64,000 nucleotides of DNA from Paenibacillus massiliensis 2301065 = DSM 16942. GTDB taxonomy: Bacteria > Bacillota > Bacilli > Paenibacillales > Paenibacillaceae. The stretch covers positions 310,001 through 374,000 of the forward strand of contig NZ_KB898185.1 of assembly GCF_000377505.1 (NCBI RefSeq), in the 5' to 3' direction. The position numbers and the translations under genes were made by a program. Positions 8,446-18,270 of the stretch are shown piece by piece; position 1 is the first letter of the stretch; every line of letters begins with the position of its first letter. The notes under the pieces were generated by a model. The model saw nothing but the letters and a program-made list of their open reading frames with translations, did no database searches and had not been told where the DNA came from.

Positions 8446-11019
8446 ATGAAAAATGTGCTCACGAAGGCAAGCTTGATGATGCTGGCATTAACGATGTTGA
8501 TTGGATTACTTACAGCCCCCGCTCATGCGGACGCCCCACTGTTCACTATCGAGAGTGAAAATGCTGAACTTACCCCTGATCTTCAAGTCGTTACTCAAAT
8601 TTACGGACAACCCAAGCCAGGCTATACAGGTAACGGATTTGTCTGGATGCAGAATTCCGGCACAATAACCTTCAAAGTCACGGTCCCTGAAACCGGCATG
8701 TATTCGATCTCCACCCGTTATATGCAGGAGCTTAGTGCTGATGGAAGACTTCAATATCTAACGGTTAATGGCGTTACCAAAGGCTCGTATATGCTGCCCT
8801 ACACAACTTCGTGGTCAAACTATGATTTTGGCTTTCACAAGCTGAATCAAGGAAGCAACACCATCCAACTGAAGGCGGGCTGGGGCTTCGCCTATTTTGA
8901 CAGCTTCACTGTGGATTACGCCGAGCTGGACCCCCTGATTGTGCAGCCTGTCCTCACTGATCCCCAGGCCACACCAGAAACTCAGCTGCTGATGAATTAC
9001 CTAACAGAAGTATATGGCAAGCATATTATCTCGGGTCAGCAGGAGATTTATGGAGGCGGAAATGACGGTGATTCGGAGCTGGAGTTCGAGTGGATCTACA
9101 ATTTGACCGGCAAGTACCCCGCTATCCGCGGCTTCGATCTGATGAACTACAATCCATTGTATGGCTGGGAGGATGGCACAACGGATCGGATGATTGATTG
9201 GGTGAATAATCGCGGGGGCATCGCGACGGCCTCCTGGCATATCAATGTGCCGCGGGATTTCAATGCTTATGAGCTCGGAGAGTTTGTCGATTGGAAGGAA
9301 GCCACCTACAAGCCAACCGAGACCAATTTTAATACAGCCAATGCCGTAATTCCCGGAACAAAGGAATATGAATATGTGATGATGACCATTGAGGATCTGG
9401 CAGAGCAGCTGCAAATTCTGCAGGATAACGATGTGCCAGTGATTTTCCGTCCATATCATGAGGCTGAGGGTAACGGCGGTTTGAACGGAGAGGGCGCATG
9501 GTTCTGGTGGGCTTCGGCAGGCGCAGACGTCTACAAGCAGCTATGGGATCTAATTTATACGGAGCTTACCGAGACGTACGACCTGCACAATCTGATCTGG
9601 ACCTACAACAGCTACGTATATAGCACTTCTCCGGCATGGTATCCTGGCGACGATCAAGTGGACCTTGTCGGCTACGATAAGTACAATACGATCTACAACC
9701 GCTATGATGGATTATCTGGCGTGCCTAACGAGGATGCCATTACCTCGATCTTCTACCAGCTTGTTGATCTGACGGATGGCAAGAAATTGGTAGCCATGAC
9801 GGAGAACGATACCGTTCCAAGTGTACAGAACCTGATAGAGGAGAAATCAGGCTGGCTCTACTTCTGTCCTTGGTATGGCGAGCATCTCATGAGTACAGCC
9901 TTCAATTATCCTGAGACCCTGACAACGCTGTATCAAAGCGATTATGTCATCACCTTGGATGAACTACCTGACTTGAAGGTTGACAATCCAACCCCAAGCG
10001 CCACCATTTCACCTACAAACGTCGAATTCGACAAAAATGCACCACAACCAAGCGATCAAGCGATCACTGTGAATTTCAACGATCACACGTTAACCGCTCT
10101 TCGGGTAGGCAACCAATCGTTGATCGCAGCTAAGGATTATATTTTGAACGGAAGCACTCTCCTGCTAACCAAAGAATTTCTGTCCGGGCTGCCAGCGGGC
10201 GAGCACTCGATCGTCTTTGATTTTAATCAAGGGCAGGACCCTGTGTTAAAGGTGAAAATCGTCGATTCTACACCGGGTGCCTCCATTTCACCTGTGAATG
10301 CAACATTCGATAAAGCAGCCAATCCGGGAGAGGATATATCCGTAGCCCTGACCTTGAACAGACAACAGCTGACAAGCCTAACGAGTGGATCTGTTACTCT
10401 TCAAGCGGGCGAGGATTACACCGCATCGGACACTACAGTCACTTTGCACACATCCTATCTTTCTACACTTCCCTTGGGCCAGCATGAGATAACCTTTCAT
10501 TTTAATGGGGGAAATAGCGCTGTGCTTACAGTAACTGTTGTAGATACCACGATTACTGTACCAGAAGGCGACCTGACCATCCAGGCCTTCAACGGCAACA
10601 CAAGTGCCTCCACCAATGGAATTGCGCCCAAATTCAAGGTGGTCAACACCGGCGATTCGGCGATTCAACTAAGTGATGTCACGCTTCGATATTACTATAC
10701 GATTGACGGAGAACAAGAGCAGAGCTTCTGGTGCGACTGGGCCAGTATCGGTAGCGAGCATGTAACCAGTAAATTCGTTAAACTGGAGAATCCGGCTGAC
10801 GGCGCCGATTACTATCTGGAGCTTGGCTTCACAAGTTCGGCTGGAACACTCGCTCCTGGCGAGAGCGCAGACATTCAAGCACGCTTCTCCAAGAACAACT
10901 GGTCCAACTACAACCAGGCCAATGATTACTCGTTCAAAGCATCCAGCAGTCAGTTCGCAGACAACGAACAGGTTACCGGGTATATGAACAATCAGTTGGT
11001 CTGGGGCATTGAGCCATAA
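8446..11019 (+). CDS. Secreted modular GH26 endo-beta-1,4-mannanase with CBM35-like, X2 and CBM3 modules
   Basis: This 857-residue protein starts with a Sec signal peptide ending near AHADA (about residue 29). Modules in order are: a CBM35/CBM6-like beta-sandwich (about 32-165); a GH26 (beta/alpha)8 catalytic domain (about 175-510) with acid/base Glu339 in FRPYHE and nucleophile Glu453 in AMTEND; two X2 (CBM_X2) modules (about 520-612 and 613-700) recognisable by ATISPTNVEFDK and ASISPVNATFDK; and a C-terminal CBM3 (about 705-857) ending NNQLVWGIEP. The CBM3 would anchor the enzyme on cellulose while GH26 cuts mannan in plant walls. The start is supported by AAAGGGACG upstream. It is monocistronic and probably CcpA-controlled. 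Confidence 0.93.
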   Translation: MKNVLTKASLMMLALTMLIGLLTAPAHADAPLFTIESENAELTPDLQVVTQIYGQPKPGYTGNGFVWMQNSGTITFKVTVPETGMYSISTRYMQELSADGRLQYLTVNGVTKGSYMLPYTTSWSNYDFGFHKLNQGSNTIQLKAGWGFAYFDSFTVDYAELDPLIVQPVLTDPQATPETQLLMNYLTEVYGKHIISGQQEIYGGGNDGDSELEFEWIYNLTGKYPAIRGFDLMNYNPLYGWEDGTTDRMIDWVNNRGGIATASWHINVPRDFNAYELGEFVDWKEATYKPTETNFNTANAVIPGTKEYEYVMMTIEDLAEQLQILQDNDVPVIFRPYHEAEGNGGLNGEGAWFWWASAGADVYKQLWDLIYTELTETYDLHNLIWTYNSYVYSTSPAWYPGDDQVDLVGYDKYNTIYNRYDGLSGVPNEDAITSIFYQLVDLTDGKKLVAMTENDTVPSVQNLIEEKSGWLYFCPWYGEHLMSTAFNYPETLTTLYQSDYVITLDELPDLKVDNPTPSATISPTNVEFDKNAPQPSDQAITVNFNDHTLTALRVGNQSLIAAKDYILNGSTLLLTKEFLSGLPAGEHSIVFDFNQGQDPVLKVKIVDSTPGASISPVNATFDKAANPGEDISVALTLNRQQLTSLTSGSVTLQAGEDYTASDTTVTLHTSYLSTLPLGQHEITFHFNGGNSAVLTVTVVDTTITVPEGDLTIQAFNGNTSASTNGIAPKFKVVNTGDSAIQLSDVTLRYYYTIDGEQEQSFWCDWASIGSEHVTSKFVKLENPADGADYYLELGFTSSAGTLAPGESADIQARFSKNNWSNYNQANDYSFKASSSQFADNEQVTGYMNNQLVWGIEP

Positions 11020-11033
11020 CATAAGGAGACCGC

Positions 11034-11078
11034 AAAAAAGGGTTGAGGCAGGGAATACTTCCTGCTCCAACCCTTTTT
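11034..11078. terminator. Bidirectional terminator
   Basis: AAAAAGGGTTG and CAACCCTTTTT flank an inner GGCAGG/CCTGC stem. It serves the mannanase from the left and the PTS-glycosidase operon from the right. Confidence 0.9.
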
Positions 11079-11214
11079 ACATATTTACGTTTATAGTCTT
11101 ATAGGATTGTAGGCTTATGGGTTTATGGTCTTATGGTCATTTTACGATCTGAAAAATATAAGAAAAAGGTGCTACCGTCTATTCACATCCAGTAAACTAA
11201 CTTGAGATCGCTAG

Positions 11215-12498
11215 CTACGGCTTCTTAACGCCCAGCACAAGCACGTCTCCCTCAAAATCATGCATGCCCAGTACGGTCTTCTGATCCTGCAACGTTACAG
11301 CGGGCTTGGCAAAGCGTCTATTCTCCAGATCAATCATTGTTAGCTCGTAGCCCGACAGATCCGCATTCAATGTAACGACAGTGTTGATAGGGATATATAC
11401 AGCTACTCGATCCACAGCAGGTGTCGCTGCCGCACGAATTTCTTGCGTGTTGTTAAGGACGACCTCCCAAGGCTGTACATCTACCAGCTGATAGGTCTCG
11501 AATACCCACTTGGCAAATCCATAGTCCCACGCCCCCTCGAACTTCAACGCTTGGCTCCATTCATAAGGACTATCGAAGCCCTCTCCCGTCACACCGAAGC
11601 GCTTGCCTTTCTTATGCCAGCTCCATATGCCATGTGCTCCGTACGTAATACCTGCGCCCGCGCCTGACAACAGACTTTGCCATGCAACCTTGCGTACATC
11701 TGCCCGCTTGAAGCGACCATAGACTCTACGGCTGTACCCCATTTGCTCATAGCATGGCTCTGAGTTCAGAACAGGTCGTGTATGCGGCTTTTGGTTGAAT
11801 TCCATGGCCAACTCATAGGCCTTATGCTGAAATTCAATGTTGTGACCCGACTGGTACATATAAAAATCCAGATTGGGATCTGTAGCAAAGGTGTCTGGTA
11901 TGTCTCCCAATCTGCCCTGGATGTGAAGTGTAGTCAAGCAATGCGGGCTTCTCTCCTTCACAAGCCGTAGTGCCGTCTCATAATAAGCATTGGCTCGCTC
12001 TGATGGGAAATCCGTGTCCCCACTGACGATATATATGGGGTGAAAACGTGAGAACTTGTCCGTTACATACTCTACGTAAGGCGCAACCGCATCCAGTGGC
12101 ATTTTCTTCTCCTCACGTAATCGTGCAGCCCAGGTATCTGGTATATAATTACACCACAGCAGAACCAGCGCAGGTACGAATCCTTTATCGACAGCCATCT
12201 GCACCATCTGTTCGGCACGTTCAAAATAGCCTGTATTCAATGTGTAAAAATCAAAGCTACCATCCTCCAGCACAGGAAATGGCTTGTAATCCAGATCCGT
12301 ACCACTCGCATCCCATTGCTGAAGCATATTCATCTGCAGGACGTTGAAGCCTTGACTCCAGCGATAATCCAGATATACGGCCCATTCCTCTAGCGAAATA
12401 TTTGTAAAGGCACTCCACAGTGTATCCGCTAAGTAAAAGAAAGGCTGACCGCTCGACAGAAAATACCTTCGGTTGTCTGAAATGGTGAGCTGGTGCAA
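11215..12498 (-). CDS. DUF4038 apiosidase-like cytoplasmic glycoside hydrolase, copy A
   Basis: About 427 residues, without a signal peptide. It belongs to the DUF4038 (apiosidase-like, GH140-related) family: FYLADTLWSAFTN at the N-terminus, then a TIM-barrel with SGDTDF near residue 160 and PVLNSEPCYE near residue 247. These supply the likely catalytic Asp and Glu. A small beta domain follows from about 345 with the typical ending EGDVLVLG. The start is taken as TTG at 12498 because AAAGGGGG lies seven bases before it and the paralogue at 30956 begins at the equivalent point. A longer frame from 12546 is possible but lacks a ribosome binding site. It is last in the PTS operon, so the substrate probably arrives phosphorylated. 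The exact linkage cut is unknown. Confidence 0.82.
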   Translation of the reverse strand: MHQLTISDNRRYFLSSGQPFFYLADTLWSAFTNISLEEWAVYLDYRWSQGFNVLQMNMLQQWDASGTDLDYKPFPVLEDGSFDFYTLNTGYFERAEQMVQMAVDKGFVPALVLLWCNYIPDTWAARLREEKKMPLDAVAPYVEYVTDKFSRFHPIYIVSGDTDFPSERANAYYETALRLVKERSPHCLTTLHIQGRLGDIPDTFATDPNLDFYMYQSGHNIEFQHKAYELAMEFNQKPHTRPVLNSEPCYEQMGYSRRVYGRFKRADVRKVAWQSLLSGAGAGITYGAHGIWSWHKKGKRFGVTGEGFDSPYEWSQALKFEGAWDYGFAKWVFETYQLVDVQPWEVVLNNTQEIRAAATPAVDRVAVYIPINTVVTLNADLSGYELTMIDLENRRFAKPAVTLQDQKTVLGMHDFEGDVLVLGVKKP

Positions 12499-12718
12499 CG
12501 TGATGCCCCCTTTCTGAACCTCAACCACACAATAGGTCAGGTTCACTTCGTTAAACGGGTGAAACTGTATTCCATTTCATTCATGCAGATTCCCATCTTC
12601 TTATGATATCTCCTGGATGTATCTGAATGAAAGTCTTCATTGTGTTCTGGGTTCTCGATCTGTTTTTCATGATTCATGATATAGACTCCCGATTCATTCC
12701 GAAATTCCGAGCACCGCA

Positions 12719-14026
12719 TCAGGCATTGCTTAATGCTGCATTCGTCGCACCAGTCTGCGCTTCTGCTGATTTCTCTTTTTCAGCCGCCAGTTCCTTACCT
12801 AGCATTTGTTTATCCAGCATTTTGAAGAACGGATAGTAGATGAGCATGCACAATGGAATGAGCAGCAGTTGAATGACACCCAGCATCCAGCTTCCCTGTA
12901 GAACACCCACCACGAATACCGGAGTTCCAAAGACCGGAACAATACCGATTGCCTGTGGTAAAATGTTAGTTGCCATCAGAACATAACCAATGACTGCACA
13001 GATAATCGGTGACGCAATAAATGGAATCGCCAGAATAGGATTCATCACGATGGGAATACCGAACAGGATCGGCTCATGGATACCGAAAAATGAACCCGGA
13101 AAGCCCAGCTTACCAATCGTTCTAAGCTGCTTGCTCTTGGCGCGGAAAGCGAGCAGAAATGCCAGACCGATCATCGGGGCATAGTTGGCAAAAATGAACC
13201 AGAAAGCTTTTCCGATAATGTTGGGCAGAGGCTCCCCTGCTTCAAAAGCACTCAAGTTAGCCAGATCTAGACTCAGCCAGATCGGGTTCATAATAGCCAG
13301 AATAACAATAGCACCATGAATACCGAACATCCACAATCCCTGCATGACTAGCAGCACCAGAATCATGGCTGGCAATGTTCCGCCTAATCCCTGTAACGGA
13401 AGCTGTAGATAGGAATAGATCAAGCTGTGAACGGTTTCAAATGAGGTCTGCTTGAAGATACCAGCAATGATCATGAACAGAACGCTGATCAGAATGGCTG
13501 GAATCAGCCCTGAGAAGGTCTTTACCACCGTCGGTGGAACACCTTCAGGCATTTTAATAGTCCAGTTTTTGTCCAGAATCCAGATGTAGAGCCTTGACGC
13601 AATAATGGCTACAAACATCGCTACGAACAATCCTTGTGCTCCCAGCCATTGCAGCGGAAGAGCTCTTACAGAATCAAAGGACTGTACCGGTGTAAGAATT
13701 AAAAATGAGGCTAATGCCGTCGCTGCCGGGAGCAACGGGTCCTTATCAAAGTCCTGAGCCAGTCGATAAGCAATGAAGAAGACCGCATACAAGGATATGA
13801 GTCCCAGCGTCATCGTAGACGGAATCCCCAGTATGCTCTTCACAGGGGCAATCAGATTCTGATAAGGCTCCCACGCCAAGGAAGTAAATAAGGTAGAAAA
13901 GGCACCTATAATCAAAAAGGGCAGCGTGGACATGAGACCGTTCGAGATCGCGCTAATATATCGGTTGCGTTGAATACTCCCCGCGATTCTCTGTAGCTTG
14001 TGTGTAATTTGTGTTGTGTTTGACAT
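12719..14026 (-). CDS. PTS lactose/cellobiose-type permease EIIC
   Basis: An integral membrane protein of about 435 residues of the EIIC lac/cel family. It has some ten hydrophobic segments and family landmarks such as NGLMSTLPFLIIGA near the N-terminus, GIHGAI near the middle, and FFGIHEPILFGIPIV, which holds the HEP sugar-binding motif. It forms the sugar channel and is phosphorylated-sugar specific with the EIIB and EIIA encoded just upstream. ATG at 14026 is chosen (AGGAG nine bases before) over an in-frame TTG at 14035 that abuts the ribosome binding site. A DUF4038 hydrolase follows downstream. Confidence 0.9.
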   Translation of the reverse strand: MSNTTQITHKLQRIAGSIQRNRYISAISNGLMSTLPFLIIGAFSTLFTSLAWEPYQNLIAPVKSILGIPSTMTLGLISLYAVFFIAYRLAQDFDKDPLLPAATALASFLILTPVQSFDSVRALPLQWLGAQGLFVAMFVAIIASRLYIWILDKNWTIKMPEGVPPTVVKTFSGLIPAILISVLFMIIAGIFKQTSFETVHSLIYSYLQLPLQGLGGTLPAMILVLLVMQGLWMFGIHGAIVILAIMNPIWLSLDLANLSAFEAGEPLPNIIGKAFWFIFANYAPMIGLAFLLAFRAKSKQLRTIGKLGFPGSFFGIHEPILFGIPIVMNPILAIPFIASPIICAVIGYVLMATNILPQAIGIVPVFGTPVFVVGVLQGSWMLGVIQLLLIPLCMLIYYPFFKMLDKQMLGKELAAEKEKSAEAQTGATNAALSNA

Positions 14027-14151
14027 TTCGTTCAACTCCTGATTAAGACTTATGTCAAATTATGAATTCAAGGGATATCCTCACTACTGGACATCTCCAT
14101 TTTTCTACTGCCTTTGCATATCCTCCAACAGATTCAATGCAGCCTCCGGGC

Positions 14152-14460
14152 TTATCCCTCCAGCAGATTCAAGGCATCTACCAGCACCTTTTCCCCATTC
14201 ATCATGCCGTAATCGACCGTATTAATCACTTGTACCTTAATACCTTTAGGCTCGTATTTCGTCTTGAAATCCTGCTCCAGGTAGCCAACCTGAGGTCCGA
14301 TTAGCAGCACATCCGTCTTGTCAGCATATTCCTTGAAGGTGCTCTCGGAGGTGGCTCTAATCTCAGCGGCGATCCCTTTCTCCGTGGCGGCTTTCACCAT
14401 TTTCTGAACCAGCATACTTGTAGACATTCCCGCAGCACACACTAATGTAATTTGTTTCAT
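14152..14460 (-). CDS. PTS lactose/cellobiose-type EIIB
   Basis: A protein of about 102 residues. The phosphocysteine loop is at the N-terminus (TLVCAAGMSTS, active Cys about residue 8) and later DVLLIGPQVGYL, both typical of the lac/cel EIIB fold. It accepts phosphate from EIIA and passes it to the sugar bound by EIIC. Two ATGs are possible. The one at 14460 has eight bases of spacing from GGAGGA and is preferred to 14466. Confidence 0.92.
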   Translation of the reverse strand: MKQITLVCAAGMSTSMLVQKMVKAATEKGIAAEIRATSESTFKEYADKTDVLLIGPQVGYLEQDFKTKYEPKGIKVQVINTVDYGMMNGEKVLVDALNLLEG

Positions 14461-14483
14461 GATCATATTCCTCCTCTGAATGG

Positions 14484-14831
14484 TTAGGATTGTGTATTGG
14501 TGTTCAATGTTGATGCTTCGTAGCGTTCCAGCCTGTTGTACAAATCCACAATATGTCCCGCCAGATCCTTGGTCGTAATAGCCGACATCAGATGATCCTG
14601 AGCATGCACCATCAAGAGTGTGACCTCATGGGCAGTCCCTCCTGCTTCCTGCTGAATCAGCTTGGTCTGTGATTTATGCGCCTTGACCAGCTCGCTCTTG
14701 CATTCCTCCAACAGTCCGAGTGCCAAGTCCCCATCCCCTCTCTGAGCAAGTTGGATGGCCTCCATTGCTTTACTCTTCGCAACACCTGCATTCGTGATCA
14801 TTCCCATAATAATTTCCTGGTACTCTTCCAT
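14484..14831 (-). CDS. PTS lactose/cellobiose-type EIIA
   Basis: An all-helical protein of about 115 residues. It has ITNAGVAKSKAMEAIQLA at the N-terminus and the active-site histidine region LMVHAQDHLMSA near residue 75, the hallmark of lac/cel EIIA trimers. It is the first PTS gene of the operon, followed by EIIB after 23 bases. ATG at 14831 is spaced seven bases from GAGGTG; an earlier ATG at 14837 is too close. Confidence 0.92.
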   Translation of the reverse strand: MEEYQEIIMGMITNAGVAKSKAMEAIQLAQRGDGDLALGLLEECKSELVKAHKSQTKLIQQEAGGTAHEVTLLMVHAQDHLMSAITTKDLAGHIVDLYNRLERYEASTLNTNTQS

Positions 14832-14837
14832 GTCCAT

Positions 14838-15054
14838 TCACCTCTGCGTAAATACTATATCTATTGGTTATAGGCTTAGTGTAAAGCATAGCTTTCAGCA
14901 ACTACACCCATTCATTTTCCTCTACTAGCGGAAATGCTTTCATTGTTGTCGTACCAGCATTGTAATCGCATTCAACAATAAGCTCTGAAGTCGCACACCA
15001 ATCCGTATGGCGCAGATGATGCTGTGCAGAGCCGCTTGTCCTTCTCCTTGCCTA
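14838..15054. promoter_or_regulatory. Leader/control region of the EIIABC-glycosidase operon
   Basis: This 217-base gap separates the PRD regulator from EIIA. It contains widely spaced inverted arms CATTGTTG (14941-14948) and CAACAATA, a possible activator site. It also has GGAAATGCTTTCA (14930-14942), which on the minus strand reads like a weakened cre site. No convincing antiterminator hairpin was found, which suits a DNA-binding LicR/MtlR-type regulator rather than a BglG-type RNA binder. Confidence 0.35.
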
Positions 15055-17007
15055 TCAGTGAAGCTTGTGTCTCACAAAAATCTGGGCAAATTCGTCATAG
15101 GTCTGGCAATTCAATAACTGTTGGATCATGCGTGAGTCATCCGTCAGGCGGATAAGCTGCTCATACATTCTCGCCGGGGGCTCACTTCCTCCTTGCTGAA
15201 TGCTGAGCAGACATATGAACTGGACAGGCTTCCCGCCCCAATCCATAGGCTGCTTCAACGTACAGATCGCCCATACCGTCTGCGTGCTTTGCGGGATAAT
15301 CGGGTGCGGGATGGCAACAAGGTTACCGTAAGCCGTTGACGCAGCATGTTCTCGTTCCAGTACCAGACCTGTAAAGCCCGTCGAGGAACGGATCAGGCCC
15401 CTCTCAACCATTTTCTGCCCCAAAAAAGCAATAATCTCATCTCGCTGCGTAAAATCCTTCTGCAAAAATACCAATTCCTTCATCAGGTATGGAAGGTCAG
15501 GCTCGGCATCTCCTGCAAGCGCTTGCTCAATCTTCGCCAAATCACCGCCTCCCAATAACGTCTGCACCACAATGACCGGGACGGACAATACATCGGGAAT
15601 AGGAATGGTGCTGATCACAAAATCAATCCCATCCAAGGATATGTTTTTGAGCTTATAGTATTCTGTAGTACCGACGATCTCTAGCCTGGACCCAAATTGG
15701 CTCCGCAGCTTGTAAAACAGCAGACGAGCGCTGCCAACACCCGAGGTACACACGATTAGACATTTTTGGCAGCGTGCAGCATCCATTCGCTGACGTTCTA
15801 TAGCCGCACCGATATGTAAGGCCAGGTACCCCATCTCTGCCTCAGGAATGACCAGATTCAATTTGCTTTCAATCAATTTAGCCGAGATGACTCCGGCCTG
15901 AAAGGCCAAGGGATAGTTGCTTTTAACATGCTCAAGCATTGGATTGCGAATCTTCATGCCGTATCTCACCCGATTGAGTGCCGGTTTCAAATGAAGACAA
16001 ATCCCCATGAGCAGCTCAGGGTCTCCGCTGATCTTTAGCTGCAGATCCTTGTCGATCTCGCTCAATAGCTCCTGAGCCAGTTCATATATGCTGCGATCCA
16101 GTAGCTTCTCAGGACCTAACTCCTCCAACTGCTGCTCCGATATGCCAGCGAACCACTTGGTTCCTGCCAAATGCATCGCTATATAGGCAATCTCATCCTC
16201 TGGAAAGCTCAGCTTCATCTCCGCCTCGATCAAGGCAATAATCTGTTCCGCTGCTGCGAATTCCTCGGTATGTCGGAAATCCTTGATCTCTTCGGTCAAG
16301 ATACCGACCCTGTTCCCATGACGAATTCGTTGGCAGGCAATTGCAATATGGATGGCTAGATTGTTAAAGGCCACGTCAGACATGACGATTCCATCAAGCT
16401 GAATCTGATTCAATATAATGCTTCGAATCAACGTCATCTCACGGGGAGCTACCATCATGGAGCTCTGATTCTCTCCTCTGGAGCTCTCATCATGATTACG
16501 GTTGACGATAAATTCCGACAGACAAAAGCGCAGGTGAACCTCACTGCCTGTAAGCTTAATGCCATAGTTTGGACGTTTACCTATCTCTATTTTGTAATCA
16601 TGCAGCACACGCTTGACCTCTTTCAGATCATTTTGCAGGGTTGATTTGCTAATGAACAGTTCATCTGCCAACTCCTCAAGCTTGAGGTAATCATCCGCAA
16701 GCAGCAGACGCTGGATCAGATACCGCTGCCTGTACTCTGGAGAATTGGAATTATCCGGCTCGTTATTCATGAACAACTGCTGGAGAAGGGTACGGAAGCT
16801 GTGATCATTGGTAATCTCCAGAGCATAACCTCTCGATCTTACCGATCGGATCGAAGCACCATATTTGACGAGAAATTCATCCAACTCTCTAATATCGCTG
16901 CGAATTGTGCGAGACGTAACCTGTATCAATTTGGCCAGATGCTCGCTTCTGACCGGGGCATCCGCTGCCAACAAATGCTGCAGGATCGAGATCATACGGG
17001 TATTCAT
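15055..17007 (-). CDS. PRD-containing PTS-regulated transcriptional activator (LicR/MtlR type)
   Basis: A 650-residue multidomain regulator. It has an N-terminal HTH (about 1-60, VTSRTIRSDIRELDEFL), a second HTH/Mga-like part (about 85-160, ELFISKSTLQNDLKEV), and two PTS regulation domains (about 185-285 and 300-400). Then comes an EIIB-like domain (about 415-500) with CLIVCTSGVGSARLLFYKL carrying a Cys, and a C-terminal EIIA-2-like domain (about 505-648) with AIPHPIIPQ carrying the phospho-His. It would sense PTS phosphorylation and activate the EIIABC-glycosidase genes lying just downstream. The LacI gene is 61 bases upstream on the same strand, so two regulators may be co-transcribed. Confidence 0.9.
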   Translation of the reverse strand: MNTRMISILQHLLAADAPVRSEHLAKLIQVTSRTIRSDIRELDEFLVKYGASIRSVRSRGYALEITNDHSFRTLLQQLFMNNEPDNSNSPEYRQRYLIQRLLLADDYLKLEELADELFISKSTLQNDLKEVKRVLHDYKIEIGKRPNYGIKLTGSEVHLRFCLSEFIVNRNHDESSRGENQSSMMVAPREMTLIRSIILNQIQLDGIVMSDVAFNNLAIHIAIACQRIRHGNRVGILTEEIKDFRHTEEFAAAEQIIALIEAEMKLSFPEDEIAYIAMHLAGTKWFAGISEQQLEELGPEKLLDRSIYELAQELLSEIDKDLQLKISGDPELLMGICLHLKPALNRVRYGMKIRNPMLEHVKSNYPLAFQAGVISAKLIESKLNLVIPEAEMGYLALHIGAAIERQRMDAARCQKCLIVCTSGVGSARLLFYKLRSQFGSRLEIVGTTEYYKLKNISLDGIDFVISTIPIPDVLSVPVIVVQTLLGGGDLAKIEQALAGDAEPDLPYLMKELVFLQKDFTQRDEIIAFLGQKMVERGLIRSSTGFTGLVLEREHAASTAYGNLVAIPHPIIPQSTQTVWAICTLKQPMDWGGKPVQFICLLSIQQGGSEPPARMYEQLIRLTDDSRMIQQLLNCQTYDEFAQIFVRHKLH

Positions 17008-17068
17008 ATGCTACGGCCTCCTGTTGTTGATGTATACTGTCTTGCTGTGTCACCCCAAGGTAAGCCGT

Positions 17069-18121
17069 TCAATGCTTATATGACACTGGAGCAGCACAGG
17101 ATTTGCGTTCGACGAAATGCGTATCCACAGTAATCTTGGCAGTAACCCGCCTACCGTGCTCAATAAATTCGCTAAACAGATCAACAGCCAATGCCGCCAT
17201 TCTTTCCTTCTCGACATGGATCGTCGTAAGCTCGGGGCTCACAATCAAGGATTCGTTAATATTATCAAAGCCTATCACTGACGTGTCTTCAGGCACACGT
17301 ATCCCCAGCTCTCCGAGTGTCTTCATCGCACTGATCGCTATATAATCACATTCGCAGAACCAGGCTGTGGGTAGCGTATAACCTTTGTCCAGATAAGCTG
17401 TCAATTGCTGCTTGAGGGCATCCTGTGAAGTAAGTATGGTGGGTGCTACGGCCAAGATTCGCTCTTCCAGGATGTCTATTCCACGTTCCTGCAGAGCAAG
17501 CATGAATCCACGCCGACGTTCATTGAAGTTATGGATTCGCACATTTGAGGCGATATACCCAATTGAGGTATGGCCAATATTACACAAGTATGCCCCGGCC
17601 TGATAGGCACCCATAACATTATTGATCTCAATAAACTGAACAGGCAACGTCTCGAAGCATGTATCCAGCACAATCAGATTCGGGAGCTTCTCATGGATAT
17701 CATGAATTTGCGCACGTGTCAGATTCGTGCCGAGCACAATGACTCCATCACTTCGTTTCTCCTCTCTTATGACCCGCGTATCTCGCTCGAAGAATTCCAC
17801 ATCTATGGTCGAGAACATCAGAGAATATCCATTCTGGCGGCAACGCTCCTCTACATAATGAATAAGCTCCTTGAAAAAAGGCTGCTGATAATATTGCTCC
17901 AGCACAATTCCCGAATTCGTGCAGACCAGAAACATTAGTGAGCGCTCCACCTTCAATGCCGCGGCCCCAGTCGTTCTACTTCTCGGAACGTATCCAACCT
18001 CTTCAGCAACCTGGAGAATGCGCGCTCGTGTGTCAGATCCGATCCCCGGCTTGCCACTGAAGGCCAGAGATACCGCGGATTTAGATACATTCGCCAGTCT
18101 GGCAACGTCCTCCATCTTCAT
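17069..18121 (-). CDS. LacI-family transcriptional regulator, copy A
   Basis: A 350-residue LacI/GalR regulator. The N-terminal HTH reads MEDVARLANVSKSAVSLA with the hinge-helix region about residues 45-60, and the periplasmic-binding-protein-like sensor domain fills the rest (VIVLGTNLT, VIGFDNI, SPELTTIHVEKERM). It is divergent from the isomerase-transketolase-kinase operon. It is clearly paralogous to the LacI protein at 29692-30723, with the same domain wording (QPFFKELIH, ISAMKTLGELG, SPELTTIHV). It probably binds the TTTAGT-type sites in the intervening 410 bases. It may also head the leftward PRD-PTS-glycosidase transcript. Confidence 0.9.
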   Translation of the reverse strand: MKMEDVARLANVSKSAVSLAFSGKPGIGSDTRARILQVAEEVGYVPRSRTTGAAALKVERSLMFLVCTNSGIVLEQYYQQPFFKELIHYVEERCRQNGYSLMFSTIDVEFFERDTRVIREEKRSDGVIVLGTNLTRAQIHDIHEKLPNLIVLDTCFETLPVQFIEINNVMGAYQAGAYLCNIGHTSIGYIASNVRIHNFNERRRGFMLALQERGIDILEERILAVAPTILTSQDALKQQLTAYLDKGYTLPTAWFCECDYIAISAMKTLGELGIRVPEDTSVIGFDNINESLIVSPELTTIHVEKERMAALAVDLFSEFIEHGRRVTAKITVDTHFVERKSCAAPVSYKH

Positions 18122-18270
18122 CTCTTATACTCTCCAATCCAAGCATTACGGAACTCTACTGCGTGTATGGAATCCGCAACGTATTCTGCTGACTATAAAT
18201 AAGAAATTTATCTATAGAGAAATCACCGCTAGATGTTCTATAGCAGGCTAGATATTCTACCGCAGATTAG

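Noticed and set aside
15023..15045. Possible third copy of the 23413 repeat (GTGCAGAGCCGCTTGTCCTT)
   Set aside because: Only about 20 bases are similar, without the inverted ends or the other internal segments. Too short to claim.
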